From assembly GCF_000340215.1 (NCBI RefSeq), contig NW_006921532.1:8747409-8811408 (forward strand): a stretch of DNA of 64,000 bases, written 5' to 3'. Position 1 is the stretch's first letter; the number at the start of each line of letters is the position of its first letter. Under the pieces are notes generated by a model, which had not been told where the DNA came from, searched no databases, and worked only from the letters and a program-made list of their open reading frames with translations. Positions 21,352-31,158 of the stretch are shown here, piece after piece. Both the position numbers and the translations under genes were made by a program. The DNA comes from Pseudocercospora fijiensis CIRAD86 (taxonomy: Eukaryota > Ascomycota > Dothideomycetes > Mycosphaerellales > Mycosphaerellaceae).

Positions 21352-22802
21352 ATGAAGCAATTTCGCCGCGCCACTGAAGTCTCCCGAAGGCTGCGTTCGA
21401 CCTTCGCAACGACCGTCCTCCCACAGCGTCTACCAGCCACTCGATCTTTCGCCGCGTCCCCCATCATGGTCAAAGGAGATCCCTTCAAGCCTGCTCAGCG
21501 CGTGTCTGGGCAGCGGCAAGATGTTTGGAGCATTGTCAATGAAGCGGCGGCAGCTTCGCCAAAACAGCCTATCGTGAACATGGGTCAGGGCTTCTTTGGC
21601 TACAATCCTCCTCAGTTCTGCATAGATGCCGCCAAGGAAGCATTGGACAAGGTAGAATGCAATCAGTACTCGCCAACGAAGGTAGGTACTGCTGGATTCT
21701 CCTTGCTACCACTCGACATGCCCTTGCTGACGGCATGCCCTAGGGTCGACCTCGACTGAAGAAGGCCATCGCTGCCGCATATTCGCCCTTTTTCGGCCGA
21801 GAGATCAATCCTGAGACTGAGGTCACGATCACGACTGGCGCCAATGAAGGTATGCTTTCAGCTTTCATGGGCTTTCTCGAGCCTGGCGACGAGGCCATCG
21901 TGTTCGAACCTTTCTTCGATCAGTACATCTCCAACATCGAAATGCCTGGAGGCAAGGTGGTTTACGTGCCACTGCACCCACCGAAAGAGGGCGCTTCACG
22001 GACCACCAGTGCAGGCGAGTGGACACTAGACTTGAAAGCCTTTGAAGCTGCAATCACAGATCGCACGAGAATGGTGGTCATCAACACGCCTCACAACCCT
22101 ATCGGTAAGGTGTTCAGTAAAGACGAGCTGCAAGCTATCGGTGATATCTGTGTCAAGCACAACATCATCATCCTATCCGATGAGGTCTATGACCGCCTCT
22201 ACTACGTACCATTCACTCGTGTGGCCACGCTTTCGCCCGAGATCGCGAAGCTTACACTCACAGTGGGCTCGGCGGGCAAGAATTTCTACGCAACTGGTTG
22301 GAGAGTTGGCTACTTGATCGGCCCTGAGCATCTGATCAAATATGTCTCTGCTGCTCACACCCGAATTTGCTACAGTAGCGTCAGTCCGTTGCAAGAAGCC
22401 ACAGCAGTCGCCTTTGAGGAGGCTGACAAGCGCGGCTTCTGGGATGAGGCTAAGAAAGAGATGAAGTCAAAGATGGATCGTTTCAACCAGATTTGGGACG
22501 AGCTCGGCCTTCCATACTCAGATCCTGAAGGGGGCTACTTCGTGCTGGTAAACCTGGCGAAGGTGAAGCTACCAGAAGACTATGACTTCCCATCACACGT
22601 TGCGAACCGGCCTAGAGACTTCAAGCTCTCATGGTTTTGCATTGTGGAGCTCGGAATTGCTGCTATTCCTCCTACTGAGTTTTTTACCGATGCCAATGCA
22701 CACATCGTCGAGGATTGGCTGCGATTTGCTGTCTGCAAGAACGATGACGTGCTCGAGCAAGCTAAGGAGAGACTCCGTGGCCTGAAGAAATACATCCAGT
22801 AA
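21352..22802 (+). CDS. BNA3: Kynurenine--oxoglutarate aminotransferase (BNA3 type)
   Basis: This is a PLP-dependent class I/II aminotransferase that transaminates kynurenine to kynurenic acid in tryptophan breakdown. Exons 21352-21681 and 21744-22802 give 462 residues; the donor is GTAGGT and the acceptor CCCTAG, and the junction reads YSPTK/GRPRLKKAI. Diagnostic blocks are NMGQGFFGYNPPQFCIDAAK, ITTGANEGMLSAFMGFLEPG, VINTPHNPIGKVFSKDEL, ILSDEVYDRLYY and GSAGKNFYATGWRVGYLIGP, where Lys289 is the expected Schiff-base lysine. The first 38 residues are Arg/Ser/Ala-rich without acids up to the second Met (MVKGDPF, residue 39). That looks like a mitochondrial presequence, so dual targeting through two starts is possible. 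Glutamine transaminase K-type substrates cannot be excluded. Confidence 0.92.
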
Positions 22803-22920
22803 AGACAGCAGATCGATGGCTGCACATAAATTGTTGCTCTGGAGCGAGCACTGCATTCCGTCCATCGCAGGATGAAGCTGCTTTCGGGGTCGGGCCATTA
22901 GATCTGTAGTCGTCTGTGCC

Positions 22921-23748
22921 TCAGCTGGCTCTGCGGAATACCAAGGTAACAACACTTTGGCCAGTCTGACCGCCGAAGGTGAAGCTGCGATACTTGGCCT
23001 CGTCATATAGCATCAGCTTTCCGTCGTTGTTCACCAACCAGCCAATCAATTCGTCTCGTGTCCAGTTGCAAGACGTGATGAAGAGGAAATGATCTGCTTT
23101 GATGAGATCAATGACTTTCTGCCGGTAAACCTCGCAGGGATGAGGCGCATTTTCAGGCTTAGGCATGAGTGAAATAGCATCAAAAGTGCCTTTGTCAAGC
23201 ACAAGATCAAAGCCGTTTCCAAGCCAGTCACCAGGCGGCTCTTCTAACAGATCCCATTGCTCGAAGCGAATGGATGCATAGGCGTCTTGGCTGTCGTCGA
23301 GCGCAGCGATTCGTTGCTCATCGATTCGTCGTGCAAGCTGAACACTTTTCGGACTGTAGTCCACCCCTACCATGTCTCCAAGCCATCGTTCGCCCTCATC
23401 GTCTTCGTCCTCCCTCAACGCAAACAGCATGTGACCATTTCCTGTGCCAAGATCCAGCGTTCGAGTTGACTTTCTGTCCAGACGTGGTCCAGGTCCGGAA
23501 GCGTAGGAGCTCAGCTTTCGAATGACTGTGTCTTCCGCATTGCTTTCGTCGAACCACACAATTCCTTCGTCATCAACATCCTCGCCATGATTGTGAAGTT
23601 CTCGCTCGTATGCCGCCTCCCAGCTTTGGACTTGGTTAGCGTGTCAAAATCAGCAGATGAAAGCACGACAATCGACATACTATTGCTTGGTACCCAAGTC
23701 GCTCGGATCAAGCAATTTGCGCTCACCAGAAAAAGGATTGGTGGCCAT
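22921..23748 (-). CDS. EFM4: EFM4-like protein-lysine methyltransferase
   Basis: Exons 23748-23681 and 23623-22921 give 256 residues. The donor is GTATGT and the acceptor AAAG, with a GCTAAC branch; the junction restores the conserved LGTKQ-Y-WEAAYEREL. The SAM-binding motif I is TRTLDLGTGNGHMLFAL, followed by VGVDYSPKSVQLAR (motif II), FEQWDLLEEP and FDLVLDKGTFDAISLMP, the hallmark of the METTL10/Efm4 (See1) group, which methylates a lysine of translation elongation factor eEF1A. That substrate is inferred from family. The gene points towards BNA3 (convergent, 118 bases apart). Its start codon lies only about 100 bases from the inverted end of a decayed transposon, yet the coding region shows no excess of stops. 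Confidence 0.9.
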
Positions 23749-23853
23749 GGCGCAAGTTTTGCTCAAGGCGGATTGAACTTGCAACGGCTTCGGAGAAAGT
23801 ATTTTCTGCTAAGCGGCTTCGTCCTGTTGGCGCCGTTTCGTCAGACTACCGCT

Positions 23854-23970
23854 TTGATCAAATAAGGCCTATTTGATAAGATTTCATTTGGAATTTGACC
23901 AAATAAGCGCTTCCTTGGTATTTCACCAAAACAGCCCTCTTTGACTAAATTCGCCCTCCTGCAAGCTTAG
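23854..23970. repeat. Left terminal array of TTTGATCAAAT-like units
   Basis: Four units of the form TTTGAxxAAATaaG occur here: near 23854, 23895, 23918 (TTTCACCAAAACAG) and 23940 (TTTGACTAAATTCG). The right end (about 27012-27110) carries at least four more in both senses. They could be subterminal transposase-binding sites. Confidence 0.6.
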
Positions 23971-24299
23971 TATGCTTAGTATGCTACTATACGCTTACTA
24001 TCGTATCCGGAGATAATAATTAACTTATTTCCTAGTAAAGAATAGGTATAGAAAGCGGTATACTAGTTTCCTTAGTATAACTATATAAGCAGGAGGTATA
24101 TCTAAATTCGAAGGAGGACAATAAATCCGATAGTATATATTGCAGAGAATAGAATAGATTAAAAAAGGACGATTAGACTAATATTACAAGTAGAAATAGC
24201 CCTAAATCCTCCGTTTAAACGCTACGGTCCTCCTAATATTACTGTCTTCGATTTCCGTACCCTCTACTAGGTACTACGTAATAAGGCCTTCGCATTACG

Positions 24300-26743
24300 C
24301 CTCTTCTAAACGCCGGCAGGTATAGTATAACCCTTTAGCTGCCGCTTATAGTTGTTGTTGTTATCGTTACAAAGCCGAGCCTTCTTAGTTAGCCTATATT
24401 GTCGCTACGGACGGTTATTAACTTAGCTAGGCGTTGTTAACTCGTCGCTACTAAGCAGAATAGCGTTACTAGAGGGCTCTATAGCAGCAGTAGAAGAAGA
24501 AGCTAACGGTTAAGAAGTTGTTAGCGCCTTACTAGCTCTCGGTATAGAGTCGTTATCGCTCTATACGTTGTCGCTCTATACGTTGTCGCTTTATACGTTG
24601 TCGCTCTCTGCCTATAGCTCTATACTGCTACTACTTCTAAGGTTATTAATATCTATAGAATTAAGAAGCTCTTTATTAATACTATCTCCGGCAATAGACT
24701 CGTTAGTAGCGTAGCCGTAGTCTTCTATATTGTCGTAGGTATTGCCTTGTCCGTAGCAAGCGATTAAATACGGTTTGCCTGCCTTGCGATAGCTATAAAG
24801 CATAGAGCGACAACGGCTCTTAATATAGCGGTAGGCGCTATATAAAGTTAATAGTATACGAGCCTGCAATTTAGCGGCTTCGGAGAGTGTTATCTCCTTG
24901 TTCTTATAGCTAGTATAGACTAAGAAGTTAGCAAAGAAGAAGTAGTCGCCTTTAACGAGGTGCCGAGTATACTAGTAGTATTTAATTAGGCCCTAAGGAG
25001 ACAGCAGTTTAAATAGTAGTTTAGCAACTCTATTATTATCTTTAAACTGCTCTATAACCTAGTATATAATAAGCCTTAGACTATTAGGCACTTTGTACTA
25101 TTTCGGTATCTATAAGCCGACAATATCGCTAATCTCGAAGGTCCGTAGATTCTTATACTTACGTGCCTTGTCGGCTCTTAAATTAGCGGCTTCTTAAGCG
25201 GCTAATATATAATCCGTAAGCATATTCTGTTTATAGTCTATAGCGGAAGATATGCTAGCGCTAGAGGTATAGATCGTACGTCGCTAATTGCGGGCATTAT
25301 AAAGAGGTATTATAGAGATATTGCTATTGCCGTAACGGTTATCGTCTATAGGTAGTTTAATAGGTATATCCTCCTCGTTAAATTAAGGCCTATCGTTAAC
25401 CTACTAAGTATTGTGTCTATCGGCTTCTTTAGTCGCTATACTCTTAGTATCGTCTAGTATCTCGTCGATAGTATACAGTTTATTAGGCTTAAATAGCAGG
25501 TCCGCATCTCCTTTAGTTGCTACCGCTATAACTTCTTCTATAATAACGCGAGGTTGCGTTAGAGGGTTACGGTTAAAGAAGGCCTTAAAGGGTGTTATAT
25601 TAATCGCTAAGTGCTACGTATTATTATAAATTCGAGCCGCCTCGTACGCTACTATAACCTAACCTCTAAGGCTAAGTTATAGCTTAATAGCGACAATGCG
25701 GCGCTTAAAGACACTGTTAGCTTGTTTAATAAGGCCTTGCGATTGCGGATAGTATAGCGTACTATAAGCGATCTTCGTACCGTACGACTTTAACAACTTC
25801 TTAACTACGCCCTTAAACTCTTTGCCGTTATCTATCTAATATAATGCCGCAATACTAACAAAGTAGGCGAAGTCCTATATATAGAAAGCAATCTCGGCGC
25901 TCTACTTCGAAGTAAGTGCGTAAACGCGGCAGAATTTAGTCTTATAGTCCTTTAGGTATAGGAGATAGAGGTAAGGGCCGTCGGGGTCGTTTAAGAAGTT
26001 AATCTAAGGCGTAGAAGTTAGCTGTATTCGTTATATTCTTAATAGTAACAAACTAGGTCTATTTGAACTCGAGATAGAGTCTTTTTAGCGACAATGTATT
26101 ATAGAGGGTCGCCTTTAGGTATAGTAGGTCGACAATTAATTAAACTATAGACCTAATAGTACCTTAGAATCTCTATAATATCCTTCTTTGTTATACTATA
26201 GAATTTCTCGTTAACTAAGTACTAAATAGCTCTACGGCGCGCGTGTCCGAAGTAATAGTATTTAGTCGATAGGATATAGAAGATCTCGTATTTACGTATT
26301 ACCTTCTTATTGTCTTCCTTCGTATATAGGCGCTATTCTTCCTTATTCTACGAGAAGCGATATAGAGCCTAAATCTTCTTATTATAATCGGCTTTACTAA
26401 GTGTATTATATCCTATATAACTAAGCGTAGCATTATCGACTATAACCTATTAAATAATACGAAGATAACGCTCTTAAGTTATTAGCATCTTGTCGTAGCC
26501 CTTTAGCTTCTTCTCTTTAAGGTATTCGTTAAAAGCGACGTACGCTAATAGAGGGAATAGATTAACGCGTTGTTTAGCATTCTAGCTATCGAAACTAGGT
26601 ATAACGACGGTCGGAAGAGGCTATAGTCGTATAGAAGGGCGTATAGGCGTATTACGTTGCAGTTAGATATTCTATCGTACTAATATCGGCGATATTAGTC
26701 GAAAGGAGAGGCTAGAGGCAGAGGTAGAAGGTTAACGAGACAT
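24300..26743 (-). pseudogene. Integrase-core protein of the element, inactivated
   Basis: The minus strand from an ATG at 26743 (MSR..., followed by a stop) reads as a protein interrupted by many stops. Recognisable pieces are LKGYDKMLIT near 26500, a hydrophobic integrase strand with DNGKEFKGVVKKLLKSYGTK near 25800 and STLYYPQSQGLIKQANSVFK near 25750. The last two match the DNGxEF and PQxQGxxEqan blocks of the rve/KRBA2-like integrase group. A short open stretch at 24869-24612 (KAGKPYLIACYGQGNTYDNI) lies in the C-terminal part. Most stops sit where Gln codons fit, as CA-to-TA mutation would give. Confidence 0.6.
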
Positions 26744-27079
26744 TTCTAAAGTGCGCTTTATTAGGAATACGATTTTAGCTAATAGCTTTCGGACTCTATA
26801 GCAATATAATACAACATCTTTATATTACGCTAAGTATAGCAAACGACTCGAATAGATATATAGAGTATTGCTATTATTACTCCGGTGTAATAATAATAGT
26901 ACGTAGGTATATTATAAAGAGAGATTAAATTTAGCTAGGATCTGCCTCCTATAGCTTAGCAGACTTATCTTACAATCCGGTTTCTACACAAACTTAACGA
27001 AACAACACCTAGAATTGACTAAATACGCCCTGTTTGATCAAATTCAGGAGTCTAATAAAGGACGCCTTATTTGATTAAA

Positions 27080-27232
27080 TTAAGCTAAGAAACAGTGCGT
27101 TTTTAGTTAAAGAGATCGAGATTTGATTAAATACGAATAGACAGTAACAGTCCGGTCCTCTCTAACTTAGCTTAGTCGGCTATCATCTAAACACTATATC
27201 GCATCTTCCCGACATGCTAATTATATTAGTAA
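27080..27232. other. Spacer between two decayed elements
   Basis: About 150 AT-rich bases with another TTTGATTAAAT-like unit near 27130. No gene. Confidence 0.4.
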
Positions 27233-27639
27233 GAGTGCGTATACCTAGCCGTCGGTAGATCGGTGCGCTATACTAAATCTTCTACTAGTTATCTTACTGT
27301 CGCTATCTACCGAGTCGTATACCGTCAAAATCGGTGGATTTAGTCGGTAGAAAGCAATTAATTATCTAAGCGTCGTCCGAGCGCGGTATGCTATATCTAG
27401 TAGGTATAAGCGTCTACCGAAAACGCGGTTTAAAAGTAGGTTTTCGGTAGAAAGCGCGTTCTAGTATATAGATAGCTATATTCTTCTTCTATACTATTGT
27501 TGCTGTTGTCTCGAATACTAGCTCTTTCTATAGATACTAATACCTAAGTCGCGCTCTTGCTATCTATAATACTTAGTGCTTAGTTTACCGCTATCCTACC
27601 CTTCCTACGTCGAGCGAAGCGGAAACGATAGTATAGACT

Positions 27640-28870
27640 AGTAGGTGTAGTTTAGACGCTTATATAGCCGAAGAAGGGGAAATATAAGGTATTTCGAGTG
27701 CTATATAGACCGCCGCGCGATTGCTACGAAACGACCGGATTGCGCTAGGCTATACTAAAGGATCTAATTAAGGAGGTAGAAGAGCGAGGTCTCGTACGGT
27801 CGAGGGGCAGGAGCGGCGAGTTAACGGTCGGTAAGAAGGTAGTTATCTATTGCGACTTTATAGTCTATAATGTTAGTATTCGCGAGCTTCGAAGGAATTA
27901 TTAGCACTCGTACAAGACCTTCTAGCGCCTAATTAAAGAGGTTAGCGTTGCGCTCTGTCTAATAGCGGATATATATATTGCTTAGCCGGACGACCTCTTA
28001 CTGTATACGAGGATAGTTACAGGTGCGGATGCTAGCAAATTTAAGTACTTTAAAGACGCAATCGGAGCGCTTAATAGCACCCTAATTCCTATTAGTATTC
28101 CGTAGTCTTAGCAAGGTCTATACCGCTATAGAAAGAACTACATCTGTTAGAATATAATAGCGGCTTGCGGCTTCGATATAAGGGTTTATTATATACTTGT
28201 CGGCTACGAGGGCGCCGGAAATAATAGACAGGTATTAAAGAAGTCGTATTCGAAGGGATTTAATATTCCAGCTAGCAAATTCTACCTCGCCGATAGTAGT
28301 TATTCGTTTAAAGATAAGCGACTTCTCGTACCGTACGAAAGGACTCGATACTACCTTCGAGAATAGGCCGCTGCTAGACGACGTCCGGATAATAAGGAAG
28401 AGTTATATAACCTACGACATACTTAGCTTCGCAATGTCGTAGAGCGCCTATTCGGAGTAATGCAGAAGCGCTTCCTACTTATCAAACAGGGACCGTACGA
28501 CAACTATTCGAGTCGCTCGTAGTCTAGGTTTATTATATCCTGCTTCGTACTTTATAACTTCATCCTTTGCTATAGAAAGCAGCCTCTTCGAGCGGAACCT
28601 AAGGTTACTACTAAGGAAGTCGAGGACTAGGAGGACGATAATAAAGAACTAGTTATCGTATCGGACTATAAGGATCTATATTAGCTATTCCGTAAGTCGT
28701 TTGCGTAGGAAATGTAGGATAATTACGAGCAATACCTAGAAGATTATAGTATAGATAAGAGGGAGGTCTAAGAGGCCGAGTTTTGGTTGTAGAGAATTGC
28801 TAAGGTCGTAGTATAATTAATCGATGCAGTAGGGAACAGGCAAGGCTATATTGTATAAGGAATTTGGTAA
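27640..28870 (+). pseudogene. Harbinger-type DDE transposase, inactivated
   Basis: The plus strand encodes a DDE_Tnp_4-type transposase with many TAG/TAA stops. Clear blocks are VGYEGAGNNRQVLKKS (the GxxGxxxDxxV-like block; an expected Asp reads as Asn), FYLADSSYSFKDKRLLVPYE (second catalytic Asp region), and NLRHTQLRNVVERLFGVMQK (the ARNVIERxFGxLKxRF block with the last acidic residue). The ends of the reading frame are approximate. Confidence 0.75.
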
Positions 28871-29099
28871 GGGTTGCTGCTTTTAAGTTTAAATAGTTAT
28901 ATTCTATTGCTGCTAGCGCTTTCTTCGTCCTCCTTCTATATCGTTATGCGTCTAATTATCTAGAGTCTTAGTAGCGCGAGGTTAGAACTAAGGTTCGAGT
29001 CGTTAGTATTCCTTTTCGTAGCAGATGTAGACTGTATACGTAACTGCGATTTAGCTAGTAAAAAGTAATAACACCTTTATATAAATTAATAGTATAGAC

Positions 29100-30528
29100 C
29101 CTAAGCTACATTTCCGACGAAAAAGTGACCTAATTAACCGAACTCTGTACCTAAAAGACTACTTTCTTTAGCAAAAACAGACTCTCTCTTAAATAATAAT
29201 ACAACTAGCTACTATCGGCTATAACTATAAGGAATGAAGCCTTCCTATATAGTTGTATAAGCACTATACATATTGTTATTAATAGCGCTTACCTGTTAAT
29301 GCCTAGGTTTAATATCCTATAGTAACTAGCGGAAATACTCGTCTAAATTCGACCTCTTATCCTTATCTCTTATCTACTTCCTAATAATAGCGATATAGCT
29401 AGTATTCCTTACTACTTCTATCGCAAGGAGGGCGCGGTCTGCTTTGCTAATCCCCTAAAGGATGTCCTCGTCTATAATCCGATTAGCAACATTACTAGCA
29501 TCGATATCTATATAGTACTTACGGCGCTCGTCGAGTATAGCTTTCTCTTCCTTACGCACCTTCGCACGCTTAGTAGCAGCTTCTTCGCGAGCTAACTAAG
29601 CATTATCCCTTGTCTGCTTTAAGAAGTTAGTAAAGGTCTACTATAGTAGAACCTAACTCTTCTTAATTAGGTTAATTATCGCCTCGTCGTCCTTCTCGCC
29701 CTTCGAATTAGTATCTAATTTAGCCTGCTTCCGCGCCGCTTCCTTCTTCGCGATATTAGCCTTCGTATAGCGTATAGCAACGAGTACCTAAATCTCTAAC
29801 TCCGATAGTATACTAATATCTAACTCGCCGTCGACGTCCGCCTCTATTAACGCGTCTCGCTCCTCGACTGTTATCCCTTTAGGTAGTAGAATATCTACCT
29901 CTTCGTCCTTATCCTCGGACTCTACTACCGTATTGTTATCCTCGTCCGCCGCTATATCTACGTCGCTATCGTTAGCAAGCTCGCTGCTCGTACCTGCCTC
30001 GTTTCTACTCGCAATATTAGTCTCGATAATAGTAAAGAGCTCGTATACAAAGTCTAGACAATCGTTACGCTATTGCTTACATTTAGGATACTTCCTAAAG
30101 TGCTTATTTGCAACCTCTAGATTATTAGGCGCCGCTAGATAGCTATTCTAACCGCTTATATACTTTAAATAAGCGGTATATAGATAGTACTTCTCTTTAA
30201 ACGTACGCTAGCGCGCCTTACAACCCTCTGTCTTAAAATACAGCTTGAACTTTATACTTAACTAAGCAGCAATCCGGCGGTAGTATTTAATATAGAAACT
30301 ATTACTATAGTTTAATAAGGCCTTATCCTTTAACTTCTGCACCTCCTTAAGGAAGTAAACCTTGTATTTATGCGTCTATCTACCTACTTCTAGAAACTCG
30401 GAGCCTATGTCCTTCTTAGGGTCCTTCTTAGCTACCTTCGTCTTCTTTGCTAGTATCTTTTTAGCGGCATTGTTAGCTTTCCGTTTACGAGGTGTTGCGG
30501 ACGTATTATTAGCCTTCTTTAGCGGCAT
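29100..30528 (-). pseudogene. Accessory protein of the Harbinger element, inactivated
   Basis: The minus strand from ATG 30528 reads MPLKKANNTSATPRKRKANN, a strongly basic nuclear-targeting-like start. Charged helical segments follow (KEEKAILDERRKYYIDIDAS, EDKDEEVDILLPKGITVEER) with interspersed stops. In this family the second protein is usually Myb-like and assists DNA binding; I see no clear Myb tryptophans here. The 3' limit is approximate. Confidence 0.5.
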
Positions 30529-30768
30529 TGGAAAGAGCTAGAACAGTAGATACAATAGTTGAATACTAGGTCTACAGATCTACGAGGTACGTAGAAGACG
30601 CGACCGTGGAATAGTCGCGATACTAAGGCGGAATAACCTAGTGCACGGCCTTCGAAATCTACCGACTCGTATACCTTAAAAACCGGTTATTCGAAAAGAA
30701 GAGCATCGGTGGATTTTTTAATAGTATCGCCAATCCACCGATCCACCGACGGCTAGGTATACGCACTC

Positions 30769-31158
30769 TGACTGTGAAGACAAAGGCAATGCTAAGAACA
30801 CTCCAAGCAGCGGCCCGCTGCAATGACAGGGATTGTGTCATTCTCTGGCCACAACTGCACTGACCCCTACATCTGCCAAGCCTGTACGCAATACTGGTCG
30901 ATCTTGCGAGAGCATATCCATGCGCTCGGGACGAGCATGTGAATAAGCTTAGTATATGGCGACTGGGCACGGTCGAGAGGGTGCTCGCAGCAATAAGGTC
31001 GATTAACCAACAAAGATGCCAAGACGAGTCCTGCCCGTACGTCATCCAAGCCATGCATGACACGCCTGTTTCTGCCTCCAGTGTTGATCTCCCTTGAACA
31101 TAAATCCACGATTTGTCGACGACCCAGAATTCGGCGGCGATGAAACGGTGACACCGAC
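30769..31158. other. Upstream region of the PXB/DUF3818 gene
   Basis: Normal base composition resumes sharply after the Harbinger end. Minus-strand open frames here lack conserved motifs. Confidence 0.45.

Larger units (their letters stand above)
23854..27079. mobile_element. RIP-degraded DNA element with inverted ends and an integrase
   Basis: The ends are imperfect inverted repeats: TTTGATCAAATAAGG at 23854-23868 pairs with CCTTATTTGATTAAA at 27065-27079. The match continues inward for about 50 bases with transitions and indels. The interior is TA-rich, CA-poor and full of TAA/TAG stops. It encodes a retroviral-type integrase on the minus strand. No target duplication could be fixed because the outer boundary is blurred. 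A cut-and-paste element using an integrase-like enzyme (Ginger/KRBA2-like) is the best reading; a MULE is less likely. Confidence 0.65.
27233..30768. mobile_element. PIF/Harbinger-type DNA transposon, RIP-degraded
   Basis: The termini are near-perfect inverted repeats of about 33 bp: GAGTGCGTATACCTAGCCGT at 27233 and its complement ending at 30768, with one mismatch before they diverge. The flanking triplets are TAA (left) and TGA (right); the family duplicates a 3-bp TWA site, so one copy may have mutated. The element is 3536 bp. It carries a DDE transposase on the plus strand and a second lysine-rich protein on the minus strand, converging, the usual two-gene plan of PIF/Harbinger. Confidence 0.8.

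Noticed and set aside
28980..29010. TTCGAGTC-like B box resembling a tRNA
   Set aside because: No matching A box or cloverleaf; it lies in RIP-mutated transposon sequence.
23880..30760. CRISPR or bacterial-type operon
   Set aside because: The repeats are terminal arrays of a transposon and all genes around are spliced fungal genes.
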